A DNA stretch of 64,000 nucleotides from Microbacterium esteraromaticum. GTDB taxonomy: Bacteria; Actinomycetota; Actinomycetes; Actinomycetales; Microbacteriaceae. The notes below the pieces were generated by a model, which was not told the origin of the DNA, searched no databases, and was given only the letters and a program-made list of their open reading frames with translations. Below are positions 48,549 through 56,564 of the stretch, piece by piece. The DNA lies in assembly GCF_900163815.1 (NCBI RefSeq), contig NZ_FUKO01000019.1, positions 310,001 through 374,000 on the forward strand, in the 5' to 3' direction. Made by a program: the position numbers and the translations under genes. How positions within the stretch are numbered: the first letter of the stretch is position 1; every line of letters begins with the position of its first letter.

Positions 48549-49201
48549 GCCAGCACCGCCTGTGGCGCGGACGCAGGGATCGCGGGTGCGGCAGACCGCA
48601 GCGCATCATCGGCTGCGGCCAATTCCCGATAGTCGGATTCACTGGCGGGCGAGCGCAGATACCGCACAGCATCGAAAGATGTGGCGGCGGCGTGCAGACG
48701 ATCGCTGAAGCCGGGGAACGGGCCGGCGGCCTCGCGGGCGATGCCCTGCGCGGTTGCGCCAGGCGCTGGATCGATCTGATCGCGCTCCAGAAGAGACCGT
48801 GCGAGCGCGCGGAAACGCAGGATGACGGCGCCATCCCAGTCGCCTTCCTTCACACACCGCTCCGCTTCGGCGCGCAGCTGGGCAGCTGTGCGGTCATCGC
48901 GCTCGCCGAGAAGGTCTGCCCGTCGACGCACCGCTCGCGACGCACGCGGGCGACCCCAGACCAGCAGCGCGACGACGAGGGCCGCGATGACGACGATCAC
49001 GACCACAGTGATGGCCACGGGCGCCGTGCTGCCGGCTCCATCCTCGCTGAACAGACTCATGAACCATTCGATGACGTTGGCGATCATCTGGTCGAACCAG
49101 GTCGGCTTCGCGGCCTGGTAACTGGACTTCGACAGCTCATCCTGCGCCCATTGTCGGGCTTCGTCCCCGTCGGGGATGAAGACGGCGGGCAATGCGATCA
49201 T
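48545..49201 (-). CDS. DUF4129 family membrane protein
   Basis: A 218-residue protein. The N-terminal external segment holds DEARQWAQDELSKSSYQAAKPTWFDQMI. One membrane helix follows (VAITVVVIVVIAALVVALLVWG), then a cytoplasmic helical domain with CVKEGDWDGAVILRFRALARSLLERDQIDPAPGATAQGIAREAA. The last stretch is the DUF4129 signature (RxL..L.....I....G.T..E), here with R and the PGATAQGIA turn. It joins the MoxR operon by 4-base overlaps on both sides. Function unknown. Confidence 0.84.
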   Translation of the reverse strand: MIALPAVFIPDGDEARQWAQDELSKSSYQAAKPTWFDQMIANVIEWFMSLFSEDGAGSTAPVAITVVVIVVIAALVVALLVWGRPRASRAVRRRADLLGERDDRTAAQLRAEAERCVKEGDWDGAVILRFRALARSLLERDQIDPAPGATAQGIAREAAGPFPGFSDRLHAAATSFDAVRYLRSPASESDYRELAAADDALRSAAPAIPASAPQAVLA

Positions 49202-50655
49202 GTGCTTCCACCGGGCGGAGCCCAGGGATCCGGGCCCGGTGCTGCCGGCGGTACCGGCGGTGCTGCGGCCGGAGTCGAGGGCGTCGCGTCCGGCGCTGCG
49301 GGATTCGCTGCGATCGGGTCCGGGGCCGCGGGCTGCGGTGCGTATCCGGGCTGTGGTGCGTACCCGGGCTGTGGTGCGTAGCCGGGCTGTGGTGCGTATC
49401 CGGGCTGTGGTGCGTATCCGGGTTGTGGTGCGTATCCGGGTTGTGGTGCGTAGCCCGGCTGTGGCGCGTAGCCCGGCTGTGGTGCGTAGCCCGGCTGTGG
49501 CGCGTAGCCCGGAGGCTGCGCATACCCTGGTTGCGTCCCGTATCCGACGTAACCCGGAACCACGGGAGTCTGCTTGGGTGGTGGGGCACTGGAGACGGCA
49601 CGCTCGGCGTCGACTTCATACGGGTCACCGAGGTCGGCATCCGCCGTGCCCAGTTCGCTGCGCTCCACATAGCTGATCAATGTCTGATCGAGGCCTTCGT
49701 ATCGCATGCGACTGTCGAGATAGATGAGAGTCGCGCCGGTGCCTTGGACCACCAGCGTGATGGCCTGCAGAGCGAACACGAGAATCTGCGGAAGCACTGT
49801 CGCGGCCAGAACCGCGACGACGGCTGCCGGGTCGTCGGCACCCGTCGGGGCAATCACGCCGCCGAGCACAGCCGAGAGGAGCGACCCGGGGATGCTCACG
49901 ACCTGCGCGGCGAGTCCCATGATCGCGCCGATGAGGAACATCACCCCGAGTGCGGGCCAGAAGCGGCCGCGGATCAGCCGCCACGACCGCACGATGGCCG
50001 ATCGGAGTGACGCGTGCTCGAGCACCAGCACCGACGGCACCACGAGCAGTTTGGTCGAGAGCCACACGAACAGCGGCACGCTGGCCAGACCGAACAGCAC
50101 GGCGAGGAGGACGCCGATGGCGATGCCAGTGCCGACGAAATCTGTGGCGGCGATCACGCCGATCACGATGCCCGCGCCGATGGCGAACCACACGATCGCA
50201 GCCAGCGCTTGCAGCAGCGCGTACGCGAACAGGCGCCAGAAGGCCGGGCGGACCCGGCTCCACAGCATCCGCAGCGAACCCTTCCGCCTGATGGCGGCGA
50301 AAGAGACGTCCGCGGCGACGAGGCCCTGCACGACGGCCGTGAACGCGACGCTGGCCAGAGCCACGATGACGCCGACGAGGATGCCGAGTGCGACTGAGCC
50401 CGCCACAATCGGCCCGTAGTCGGGCGACCCGACCGGGACGGTTGCGATCCGCTGCGCGGTGAAGGCGCCGACCAGCAGAGCGACGCCGACGGCGACGACT
50501 GAGACGCCGAACTGCACCGCGATGGCGAATCCGAACAGCACCTTGGGGTTGTGGCGCAACGCGCTGAACGACTTGCCGAGGATCATCCCGAAGGTCATCG
50601 GATGCAGTGGAATGGCGCCTTTCTTCGGCGCCGGGGTCCAGATCTGACCGCTCAT
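49198..50655 (-). CDS. Membrane protein with PQPGYA tandem tail (GPDPase membrane domain-like)
   Basis: A 485-residue protein. Residues 15-330 hold six to seven membrane helices; the opening RWTPAPKKGAIPLHPMTFG-type stretch (here IWTPAPKKGAIPLHPMTFGMILG) is familiar from proteins annotated as glycerophosphoryl diester phosphodiesterase membrane-domain-like. No catalytic phosphodiesterase residues are visible. After residue about 385 the chain turns into about ten PQPGYA hexapeptides and an Ala/Pro tail that reads into the stop. GGGAGGGAG lies before the ATG. It is the first gene of the MoxR operon, overlaps DUF4129 by 4 bases, and is divergent from mtrA. Confidence 0.8.
   Translation of the reverse strand: MSGQIWTPAPKKGAIPLHPMTFGMILGKSFSALRHNPKVLFGFAIAVQFGVSVVAVGVALLVGAFTAQRIATVPVGSPDYGPIVAGSVALGILVGVIVALASVAFTAVVQGLVAADVSFAAIRRKGSLRMLWSRVRPAFWRLFAYALLQALAAIVWFAIGAGIVIGVIAATDFVGTGIAIGVLLAVLFGLASVPLFVWLSTKLLVVPSVLVLEHASLRSAIVRSWRLIRGRFWPALGVMFLIGAIMGLAAQVVSIPGSLLSAVLGGVIAPTGADDPAAVVAVLAATVLPQILVFALQAITLVVQGTGATLIYLDSRMRYEGLDQTLISYVERSELGTADADLGDPYEVDAERAVSSAPPPKQTPVVPGYVGYGTQPGYAQPPGYAPQPGYAPQPGYAPQPGYAPQPGYAPQPGYAPQPGYAPQPGYAPQPGYAPQPGYAPQPAAPDPIAANPAAPDATPSTPAAAPPVPPAAPGPDPWAPPGGST
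49331..49530. repeat. 18-bp tandem repeat coding for PQPGYA
   Basis: Ten copies with an exact 18-base period begin at GCGTA positions 49340, 49358, 49376, 49394, 49412, 49430, 49448, 49466, 49484 and 49502. Copies differ only at a few silent or third-base sites. They encode the tail of the membrane protein on the minus strand. The neat period makes copy-number changes by slippage likely. Confidence 0.9.
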
Positions 50656-50748
50656 TCGCACTCCCTCCCGTGTGCCATCCCATCGTGGCATATCCACCCC
50701 CTCCATCCACACGCCCACGCCCTCTGGGTTCTCAGGGACTTTCTCAAG

Positions 50749-50754
50749 TAGGCT
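50749..50754 (+). promoter_or_regulatory. Likely -10 box of the mtrA operon
   Basis: TAGGCT fits TANNNT and lies about 70 bases before the mtrA ATG, giving a leader of roughly 63 bases. The -35 is not clear. The opposite strand carries the start of the MoxR operon in the same 168-base gap. Confidence 0.35.
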
Positions 50755-50823
50755 GAACCGAGTTGCGGGCGAGCTGGGAGAATCACCGACCGCATCGAAG
50801 AGAAAGCTGAGGCTGGGCAGAAC

Positions 50824-51504
50824 ATGACCTCTCGAATCCTCGTGGTCGATGACGATACGGCTCTGGCCGAGATGATCGGCATCGTGCTGCGCACAGAGGG
50901 GTTCGAAGCGCTGTTCTGCGCCGATGGCGCCCGTGCCGTCGACGAGTGGCGCGCGACCCGACCCGATCTCGTTCTGCTGGATCTGATGCTGCCCGGAATG
51001 GACGGGATCGAGATCTGCACCCGCATCCGCGCGGAATCCGGTGTGCCGGTGATCATGCTCACCGCTCGCACTGACACCGCCGATGTCGTGCGCGGCCTCG
51101 AAGTCGGGGCTGACGACTACATCGTCAAGCCCTTCAACCCCAAAGAACTCGTCGCCCGCATCCGCACGCGACTGCGGCCCACCCCGCAGAGCGTCGCCGA
51201 GGTGCTGCGCGTGGGCGATCTGACCATCGATGTCGACGCGCATGAAGTCCGCCGAGGCACGGCGCCGATAGCGCTGACTCCGCTGGAGTTCCAGCTGCTG
51301 GTAGCACTGGCGTCCAGGCCGCAGCAGGTGTTCTCGCGGGAGATGCTCCTGGAGCAGGTGTGGGGCTACCACTACAAGGCCGATACCCGTCTCGTGAACG
51401 TGCACGTGCAGCGGCTGCGTGCCAAGGTCGAGCTCGATCCCGACAACCCCAAGATCGTGATGACTGTGCGCGGCGTGGGGTACCGAGCCGGCAGCATCGG
51501 CTAG
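50824..51504 (+). CDS. mtrA: Response regulator MtrA (OmpR/PhoB family)
   Basis: A 226-residue regulator. The receiver opens with ILVVDDDTALAE (acidic pocket Asp9-Asp11), with the phosphoacceptor Asp53 in VLLDLMLPGMDG and VGADDYIVKPF near residue 100. The winged-helix domain has ALTPLEFQLLVALASRPQQVFSREMLLEQVWGY and VHVQRLRAKVE. MtrA is the conserved actinobacterial regulator of wall turnover and cell division. The order mtrA-mtrB-lpqB is diagnostic, so the name is secure. Confidence 0.95.
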   Translation: MTSRILVVDDDTALAEMIGIVLRTEGFEALFCADGARAVDEWRATRPDLVLLDLMLPGMDGIEICTRIRAESGVPVIMLTARTDTADVVRGLEVGADDYIVKPFNPKELVARIRTRLRPTPQSVAEVLRVGDLTIDVDAHEVRRGTAPIALTPLEFQLLVALASRPQQVFSREMLLEQVWGYHYKADTRLVNVHVQRLRAKVELDPDNPKIVMTVRGVGYRAGSIG

Positions 51505-51513
51505 GAGCACGAG

Positions 51514-53199
51514 GTGATCGCGACGAACGCGACGCGCGTGCAGGTCGCCATCTGGCGCGACCCACGGCAGTGGGCTGATGCGCTGGCGACTATTTGGCGA
51601 CGCTCGATGCGGTTTCGCACCATCGCCATCACACTGCTGCTCACTTCGCTCGCGATCTTCATCACCTGTGTGATCATGGCGCTGGTGATTCGCAACGACC
51701 TCTTCGAATCGCGCAAGGACGAGGCGCTGCACAACGCCCGGGCTGCTGTCTCCCAGGCGCAGACTCTGCTCGATTCCGGTCAGTCCGGCGACGACCGATC
51801 GAAGAAGCTGGCGCTGTGGCGCGAAGCGCAGAACGTTCTCGCCCGTACCGCGTCGTCGAATCGCATCGCCGGATTCCCCGCGACGCTCGATGGCGACGGC
51901 TTCGCGCCTCCGGGGTTCGTTAACAAGCTCTCCAGCGAGCAGCTCAGCAACGAGCTGCGCACCCGCGTGATCAAGGTGCCCGGACGACAGGCATGGCAGT
52001 CCATTGCACTGCCGCAGGACGACGGCACCACCACCGCCGGTATCGTCGTCGGCCAGCAGCTCGTGGTGCCAGACGCCGGCAGCTATGACGTATACATCGC
52101 GTACGACCTCGCGGATGCCGATGAAACGCTGATCTTCGTGCAGCGCACTCTGTGGCTGGCGGGCATCTCGCTGGTCGCGATCCTGGCTGCCATATCCTGG
52201 CTGGTGCTCAGATCGGTGTCGACCCCGATCATCGAGGCGGCCGAGACCAGTGCCCGCCTCGCAGCCGGAGATCTGGAAGTGCGGCTCCCCGTGCGAGGCG
52301 AAGACGAGCTGGCGACACTCGCACGCTCGTTCAACGCGATGGCCGACAGCATCGAGAGTCAGATCGGCGAACTCGCCGAGCTGTCTCTGGTGCAGCAGCG
52401 TTTCGTCTCCGACGTCTCGCACGAACTGCGCACCCCGCTGACGACGATCCGGCTGGCGGCGGAGATGATCAACGACAACAGAGACGAGTTCGACCCGACC
52501 ACAGCGCGCACCGCAGAGCTGCTGCACACTCAGGTGCAGCGGTTCGAGACGCTGCTGACCGACTTGTTGGAGATCAGTCGCTACGACGCGGGTTCCGTGC
52601 AGCTCGAGGTCGAGGCGACCAGCCTCGCGCAGCTGGCGGAGGAGATCGTCGAACAGCTGCGCCCGTTGGCTGCGACGCACGAAACCGAGCTGCGGATGGT
52701 CGCGCCCGGGGGATACTCGCCGGTGGATATGGACCCTCGGCGGGTGCGGCGGGTGCTGCGCAACCTCGTCGGCAACGCCATCGAGCACGGAGAGGGACAG
52801 CCGATCGTCGTCACGGTGGACAGCAACCAGCACGCTGTGGCGATCGGCGTGCGGGACTTCGGGCTGGGCATGCGCTCGGAAGACGCCGCGCACGTGTTCG
52901 ACCGGTTCTGGCGGGCCGACCCGTCGCGCAAGCGCACCATCGGCGGCACCGGCCTCGGGCTGTCGATCGCGCTCGGCGACGCGAAGCTGCACGGCGGTAC
53001 CCTGGCCGTGTGGTCGGAGCTGGGCGTCGGCACGAACTTCGTGCTGACGCTGCCGCGCGGGGGCGGCGATCTCAGCGGTCCGAGCCCGGTACCGCTGGAG
53101 CCGCAGGAGTCGATTCTGGACATTGCGAACGTCACCGAGCCGATCGTGCTGCGGCGCGATGATGATGCCCCTTCTGCAGGATCGAGGGGGCTGTCATGA
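51514..53199 (+). CDS. mtrB: Sensor histidine kinase MtrB
   Basis: A 561-residue kinase. It has TM1 about residues 34-58, an external sensor region, TM2 about 213-234, and a HAMP linker (RSVSTPIIEAAETSARLAAGDLEVRLP). The HisKA helix FVSDVSHELRTPLTTIR has the phosphorylated His303, and the ATPase region contains NLVGNAIEHG and GGTGLGLSIA. The GTG start follows GGAG by about 5 bases and lies 9 bases after mtrA. It phosphorylates MtrA in response to the state of the division septum or peptidoglycan. The lpqB gene starts inside its stop (ATGA). Confidence 0.95.
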   Translation: MIATNATRVQVAIWRDPRQWADALATIWRRSMRFRTIAITLLLTSLAIFITCVIMALVIRNDLFESRKDEALHNARAAVSQAQTLLDSGQSGDDRSKKLALWREAQNVLARTASSNRIAGFPATLDGDGFAPPGFVNKLSSEQLSNELRTRVIKVPGRQAWQSIALPQDDGTTTAGIVVGQQLVVPDAGSYDVYIAYDLADADETLIFVQRTLWLAGISLVAILAAISWLVLRSVSTPIIEAAETSARLAAGDLEVRLPVRGEDELATLARSFNAMADSIESQIGELAELSLVQQRFVSDVSHELRTPLTTIRLAAEMINDNRDEFDPTTARTAELLHTQVQRFETLLTDLLEISRYDAGSVQLEVEATSLAQLAEEIVEQLRPLAATHETELRMVAPGGYSPVDMDPRRVRRVLRNLVGNAIEHGEGQPIVVTVDSNQHAVAIGVRDFGLGMRSEDAAHVFDRFWRADPSRKRTIGGTGLGLSIALGDAKLHGGTLAVWSELGVGTNFVLTLPRGGGDLSGPSPVPLEPQESILDIANVTEPIVLRRDDDAPSAGSRGLS

Positions 53200-54902
53200 G
53201 GGTCGCACGCAGCATCCGCCTCGCCGCCGCCGCCGCGATGGTGCTCCTGCTCACCGCCTGTACCGGGCTGCCGACGTCCGGGTCGCCGAACGCGGGACTT
53301 CAGATCGGCGAGGAGAGTGACCCTGTCGACTTCACTCCGATCGCGAAGGCGCCGCTGCCAGGCGGCAGCCCGGAGGAGATCGTTGCCGGCTTCCTCGAAG
53401 CATCCATCACCCCGGCAGGCAACTGGGAGATCGCGCAGGAATTCCTCACGGACGATTTCGCCCACGTGTGGAACCCGAATGTGGGAGTCGCGATCGACGA
53501 CTCCGTCCTCAATCGCGAGTTCGCCTCGAGTGCCGATCCCGAAGACGAGTCCGCGACCTCTGCCGACGTGCGTGTGCAATGGAACCAGATCGCGAGCATC
53601 GATGCGGATGGAGCGTACAGCGCCGCCAGCGGAACGGCGAAGGCCGTGTACCGCGTGGTGCGGGAGCCGGGCGGGGAATGGCGCATCTCCAAAGCGAAGG
53701 ATGGCATCGTGCTCGATGCCGACAACCTGAACCAGGTGTATCGCAAATACTCGTTGAAGTACTTCGATCAGAGCTGGACGCACTTGGTACCGGATGTGCG
53801 CTGGTTCCCGCGTCGGGTGGCGATGGCGACCACGATCACGCGGGCGGTGCTCTCGGGTGAGCCCAGTGGATGGCTGGCTCCGGCCGTTCGCACGGCATTC
53901 CCGCCGGATGTGGTGCTGGTCGGTGATGCGGTCCCGGTCGATCCGTCCCAGGTCGCGTCGGTCTCGCTCAGTCGGACAGCGCTGGCAGCATCCGGCTCGG
54001 TTCTTGCGCGCATGCGCACCCAGCTGGAGGCGAGTCTGGCCGGGGCGGGCGTCGCAGAAGTGCGCTTCACCGTCGATGGTGCACCCTTGCTCGCCGAGAC
54101 CGTGAAGGTGGACGAAGCGATCGTCGACCCGGGGGTTCTGGTGCTCGATGACGAGATGTTCGGTGCCGCGTCGGCGGGTGGCGACATCATGCCGGTGACC
54201 GGGCTGACGGCGCAGATCGCGAAGATCTCGAACCCGATCTCTGCGATCGATGTGTCCATCGACGGCACGCTGGCGGCCGTGCAACTGGCCGATGGTGGTG
54301 TCTGGGCCGTCAAGGACGGCAACTCGGATGAGCTTGACAGTCGGCCCGGGCTCGTCAGCCCAACCCTTGATCCGTTCGGCTTCACGTGGACTGTCCCGCG
54401 CGACGACCCACAAGCCCTGAGCGCGTGGGATTCGCAGGTCGTGCAGCACGAGGTAGCCGATGCGTGGCCCGATGCCGGCTCGGTCAGTCATCTGCGCGTC
54501 TCGGCGGACGGCGCGCGCGTCGCAGCAGTGGTCACCCGGGGCGGACACCGTCGACTGGTCATCGCGGCGATCCTCCGCGATGAGAACTCCGTGCCGGTGG
54601 GCTTGGGGGACATATATGAGATCGCTCGCCTGGACGGTGCGGCCCAGGGCTTGGCGTGGGTGGGATCGGACTCGCTCGCAGTGCTGTCTGCGGCGCCGGA
54701 TCCGGTGCTGACGACCTACATCGTCGGTGGACCGTCAACGTCATCGCCCGCGCCCGCCGGGGCGACGGCTCTGGCTGGGGCCAAGACCACGACCGGACTG
54801 CGCGTTCTGGCCTCCGATGGAAGCGTGTACGCGCTGCGTGGTTCGTCGTGGCAGGTATCGATCTCAGACATTCTGGTACTGGGCACGCGCGCGGGTTATT
54901 GA
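53196..54902 (+). CDS. lpqB: Lipoprotein LpqB (GerMN domain)
   Basis: A 568-residue lipoprotein with a signal of basic residues then a hydrophobic core. The lipobox LTAC places the lipidated Cys at 22 (LTACTGLPTSGSPN). A GerMN-type domain and a beta-propeller-like region follow, the second recognisable by repeated strands such as HLRVSADGARVAAVVTRG and LAWVGSDSLAVLS. LpqB modulates MtrB signalling from outside the membrane, and its gene always follows mtrB. It overlaps mtrB by 4 bases. The bidirectional hairpin at 54922 closes the operon. Confidence 0.94.
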   Translation: MRVARSIRLAAAAAMVLLLTACTGLPTSGSPNAGLQIGEESDPVDFTPIAKAPLPGGSPEEIVAGFLEASITPAGNWEIAQEFLTDDFAHVWNPNVGVAIDDSVLNREFASSADPEDESATSADVRVQWNQIASIDADGAYSAASGTAKAVYRVVREPGGEWRISKAKDGIVLDADNLNQVYRKYSLKYFDQSWTHLVPDVRWFPRRVAMATTITRAVLSGEPSGWLAPAVRTAFPPDVVLVGDAVPVDPSQVASVSLSRTALAASGSVLARMRTQLEASLAGAGVAEVRFTVDGAPLLAETVKVDEAIVDPGVLVLDDEMFGAASAGGDIMPVTGLTAQIAKISNPISAIDVSIDGTLAAVQLADGGVWAVKDGNSDELDSRPGLVSPTLDPFGFTWTVPRDDPQALSAWDSQVVQHEVADAWPDAGSVSHLRVSADGARVAAVVTRGGHRRLVIAAILRDENSVPVGLGDIYEIARLDGAAQGLAWVGSDSLAVLSAAPDPVLTTYIVGGPSTSSPAPAGATALAGAKTTTGLRVLASDGSVYALRGSSWQVSISDILVLGTRAGY

Positions 54903-54921
54903 GTCATCGGCTCGCGGCACA

Positions 54922-54956
54922 GCAGAGGCGCCCTCCCGGTGGGAGGGCGCCTCTGC
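54922..54956. terminator. Bidirectional terminator between lpqB and hpf
   Basis: GCAGAGGCGCCCTCCC (54922-54937) and GGGAGGGCGCCTCTGC (54941-54956) form a perfect 16-bp stem with the 3-base loop GGT. It lies 19 bases after the lpqB stop and 5 bases before the hpf stop, so it can end both convergent transcripts. Confidence 0.88.
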
Positions 54957-54961
54957 TCAGT

Positions 54962-55618
54962 TCAGGAGGCCAGCGCCTCGGTCGGCGGAGCCTGCGTGGT
55001 CAGTGAGATCACACCGTAGTCCCAGCCCTTGCGGCGATACACGACACTCGGGTGGTCGGTGCGCACATCGACGAAGAGGAAGAAGTCGTGGCCCACCAGC
55101 TCCATGCGGTCGACGGCCTCTTCGACGGTCATCCATTCCGCACCGAAGTTCTTGGTGCGGATGACGACGGGGGAGTAGTCCTCTTCGTCGTCTTCGTGCA
55201 CAGGGATCGCTCCGGTGGCGACGGCCTGCAGCACATCGGCCGATGCAGGTTGCACGTCGATGCCGGCGAGGGATCCGGTGCCCTTCTCGAAGTGCGGGCC
55301 GCGGGTCTGATTGCGCCCGTCGATGCGCTTCTCCTTCGCCCGGCGAAGCTGCTCGGTGAGCTTGTCGAGCGCCATGTCCAAGGCGGCGAACTTGTCTGAA
55401 TCGACAGCTTCTGCGCGTACCACGGGCCCCTTGCCCAGAAGCGTGAGCTCAACAGTCTCGTCGGGGACCCTGCCGCCTCGGTAAGCCCGGTGAGTGACTT
55501 TGATCTCGAGTTGCAGTGCTCGCGGTGCGAGCGTTTCGATACGTGCTGTCTTCTCTTCGACTACTGTCCGGAAACGATCGGAGATGCTCACTCCGACGCC
55601 AACGATGCTTGTTTCCAT
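54962..55618 (-). CDS. hpf: Long-form ribosome hibernation promoting factor
   Basis: A 218-residue protein. Residues 1-100 are the S30AE ribosome-binding domain (ETSIVGVGVSISDRFRTVVEEKTARIETLAP, TVELTLLGKGPVVRAEAV, DKFAALDMALDKLTEQLRRAKEKR). The C-terminal part from about residue 160 (RTKNFGAEWMTVEEAVDRMELVGHDFFLFVD) is the dimerisation domain of long HPFs that join two 70S ribosomes into 100S particles. AAGGAGG lies 5 bases before the ATG at 55618; a GTG one codon earlier is unlikely. Expressed under slow growth or stress in related species. Confidence 0.94.
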   Translation of the reverse strand: METSIVGVGVSISDRFRTVVEEKTARIETLAPRALQLEIKVTHRAYRGGRVPDETVELTLLGKGPVVRAEAVDSDKFAALDMALDKLTEQLRRAKEKRIDGRNQTRGPHFEKGTGSLAGIDVQPASADVLQAVATGAIPVHEDDEEDYSPVVIRTKNFGAEWMTVEEAVDRMELVGHDFFLFVDVRTDHPSVVYRRKGWDYGVISLTTQAPPTEALAS

Positions 55619-55708
55619 CACTGCCTCCTTGTCCCGGTCCTCCCGGCCAAGGGCGGACCGCGGTCGCCTTGTGACCCCCTACGCTAGTCGCCTGATCGGC
55701 CCATGTCA

Positions 55709-56374
55709 CTACCCGACGGCATCGGATTTCGGCGTGTCGCAATGCCGCGGCGTCGCAGCGAGCGTGACAGCGCGAACCGATCGGAAACCGGCTGCCCGTA
55801 GTGCCCGCGCGGCTTCATCGAGCGTCGCGCCGGTGGTCACCACATCATCGACGATCACTACCGGGCGACCGCGTTCGGCAGGGCTTCGGGTGCGGATGCT
55901 GCCCGATACGTTGCGAGCGCGCTCGTCGCGGCTGAGGCCGCGCTGATCGCCGGTGGCGCGCGCGGGGAGCAGCATCCGCTGAGCAGCGAAGCCAGCGCGG
56001 CGCACGAGAAGCTCTGGCACCCGGAACCCGCGGCGGCGGAAGGCGGCGCGGCTGGTCGGCACGGTCGCGATGAGCGCGCCGCCGGCAGCGGCGGGCGCGA
56101 GAACCGTCGCGAGCGCCCTCCCGAGTGGCCGGGCGAGCATCGTCGCGCCCTCTTCTTTGACCCGGCGGATGCTGCGCGCCACCACGCCCTGATAGCTCAG
56201 GGCGGACTGCACGCGCAGACCTCCGGGTGTGATCACCTCGGTCGGTGCGGCGGTCAGGGCCGAGTGGCATTGTTCGCAGAGCAGGGTGCCGGTGCGATCG
56301 CATCCGGGGCAGCTGGCCGCCAGCAAGAACGCAAGTATCTCCTGTCCGATCTCGGTCCATTGGCGCGCATTCAT
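55709..56374 (-). CDS. ComF family phosphoribosyltransferase-like protein
   Basis: A 221-residue protein. Two CxxC pairs near the N terminus (SCPGCDR and LCEQCHS) form a zinc ribbon. The PRTase core ends in VVIVDDVVTTGATLDEAARAL, the PRPP loop, with a flexible loop LLARPLGRALATVL near the middle. ComF proteins in competent bacteria help DNA uptake; in many others they are of unknown use. The ATG at 56374 gives MNARQWTEIG; longer in-frame starts run into a low-complexity region and are rejected. It lies between hpf and the TPM-related gene. Confidence 0.88.
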   Translation of the reverse strand: MNARQWTEIGQEILAFLLAASCPGCDRTGTLLCEQCHSALTAAPTEVITPGGLRVQSALSYQGVVARSIRRVKEEGATMLARPLGRALATVLAPAAAGGALIATVPTSRAAFRRRGFRVPELLVRRAGFAAQRMLLPARATGDQRGLSRDERARNVSGSIRTRSPAERGRPVVIVDDVVTTGATLDEAARALRAAGFRSVRAVTLAATPRHCDTPKSDAVG

Positions 56375-56500
56375 GGTCTGAGAATGGCGGATGCCGGCCG
56401 TCCCCGTGGGGGCCGACACCGCTATCCGTGCACAACTGCTCGGCTCCGGGCACAGTGCAGGGCAAAGCGCGCCGCGCTGCTCGGAGGAGTTCTCGCCGTT

Positions 56501-56531
56501 CGGAGGAGGAATGCTGCGGGAATCTCCTCCG
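56501..56531 (-). terminator. Possible hairpin beyond the TPM-related gene
   Basis: CGGAGGAG (56501-56508) and CTCCTCCG (56524-56531) make an 8-bp stem around 15 bases, in the 190-base gap after the TPM-related gene stop at 56565. No T-tract. The rest of that gap shows nothing recognisable. Confidence 0.35.
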
Positions 56532-56564
56532 CAGCGCGCGTTGTCCTCCGGACGCTGCCAGTGG

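Noticed and set aside
49331-49530. CRISPR-like array
   Set aside because: The period is exactly 18 bases with no spacers, and the repeats encode PQPGYA in a membrane protein.
50656-52992. A very long minus-strand reading frame that continues from the membrane protein gene (49198-50655) through the antisense of mtrA and much of mtrB
   Set aside because: mtrA and mtrB are unmistakable on the plus strand. The antisense text is rich in R, H and D with no domain, which is typical of GC-rich shadow frames; the real gene starts at 50655 after GGGAGGGAG.
52581-54548. A 655-codon minus-strand frame over mtrB and lpqB
   Set aside because: Shadow frame, rich in H/R/D; both plus-strand genes are secure.
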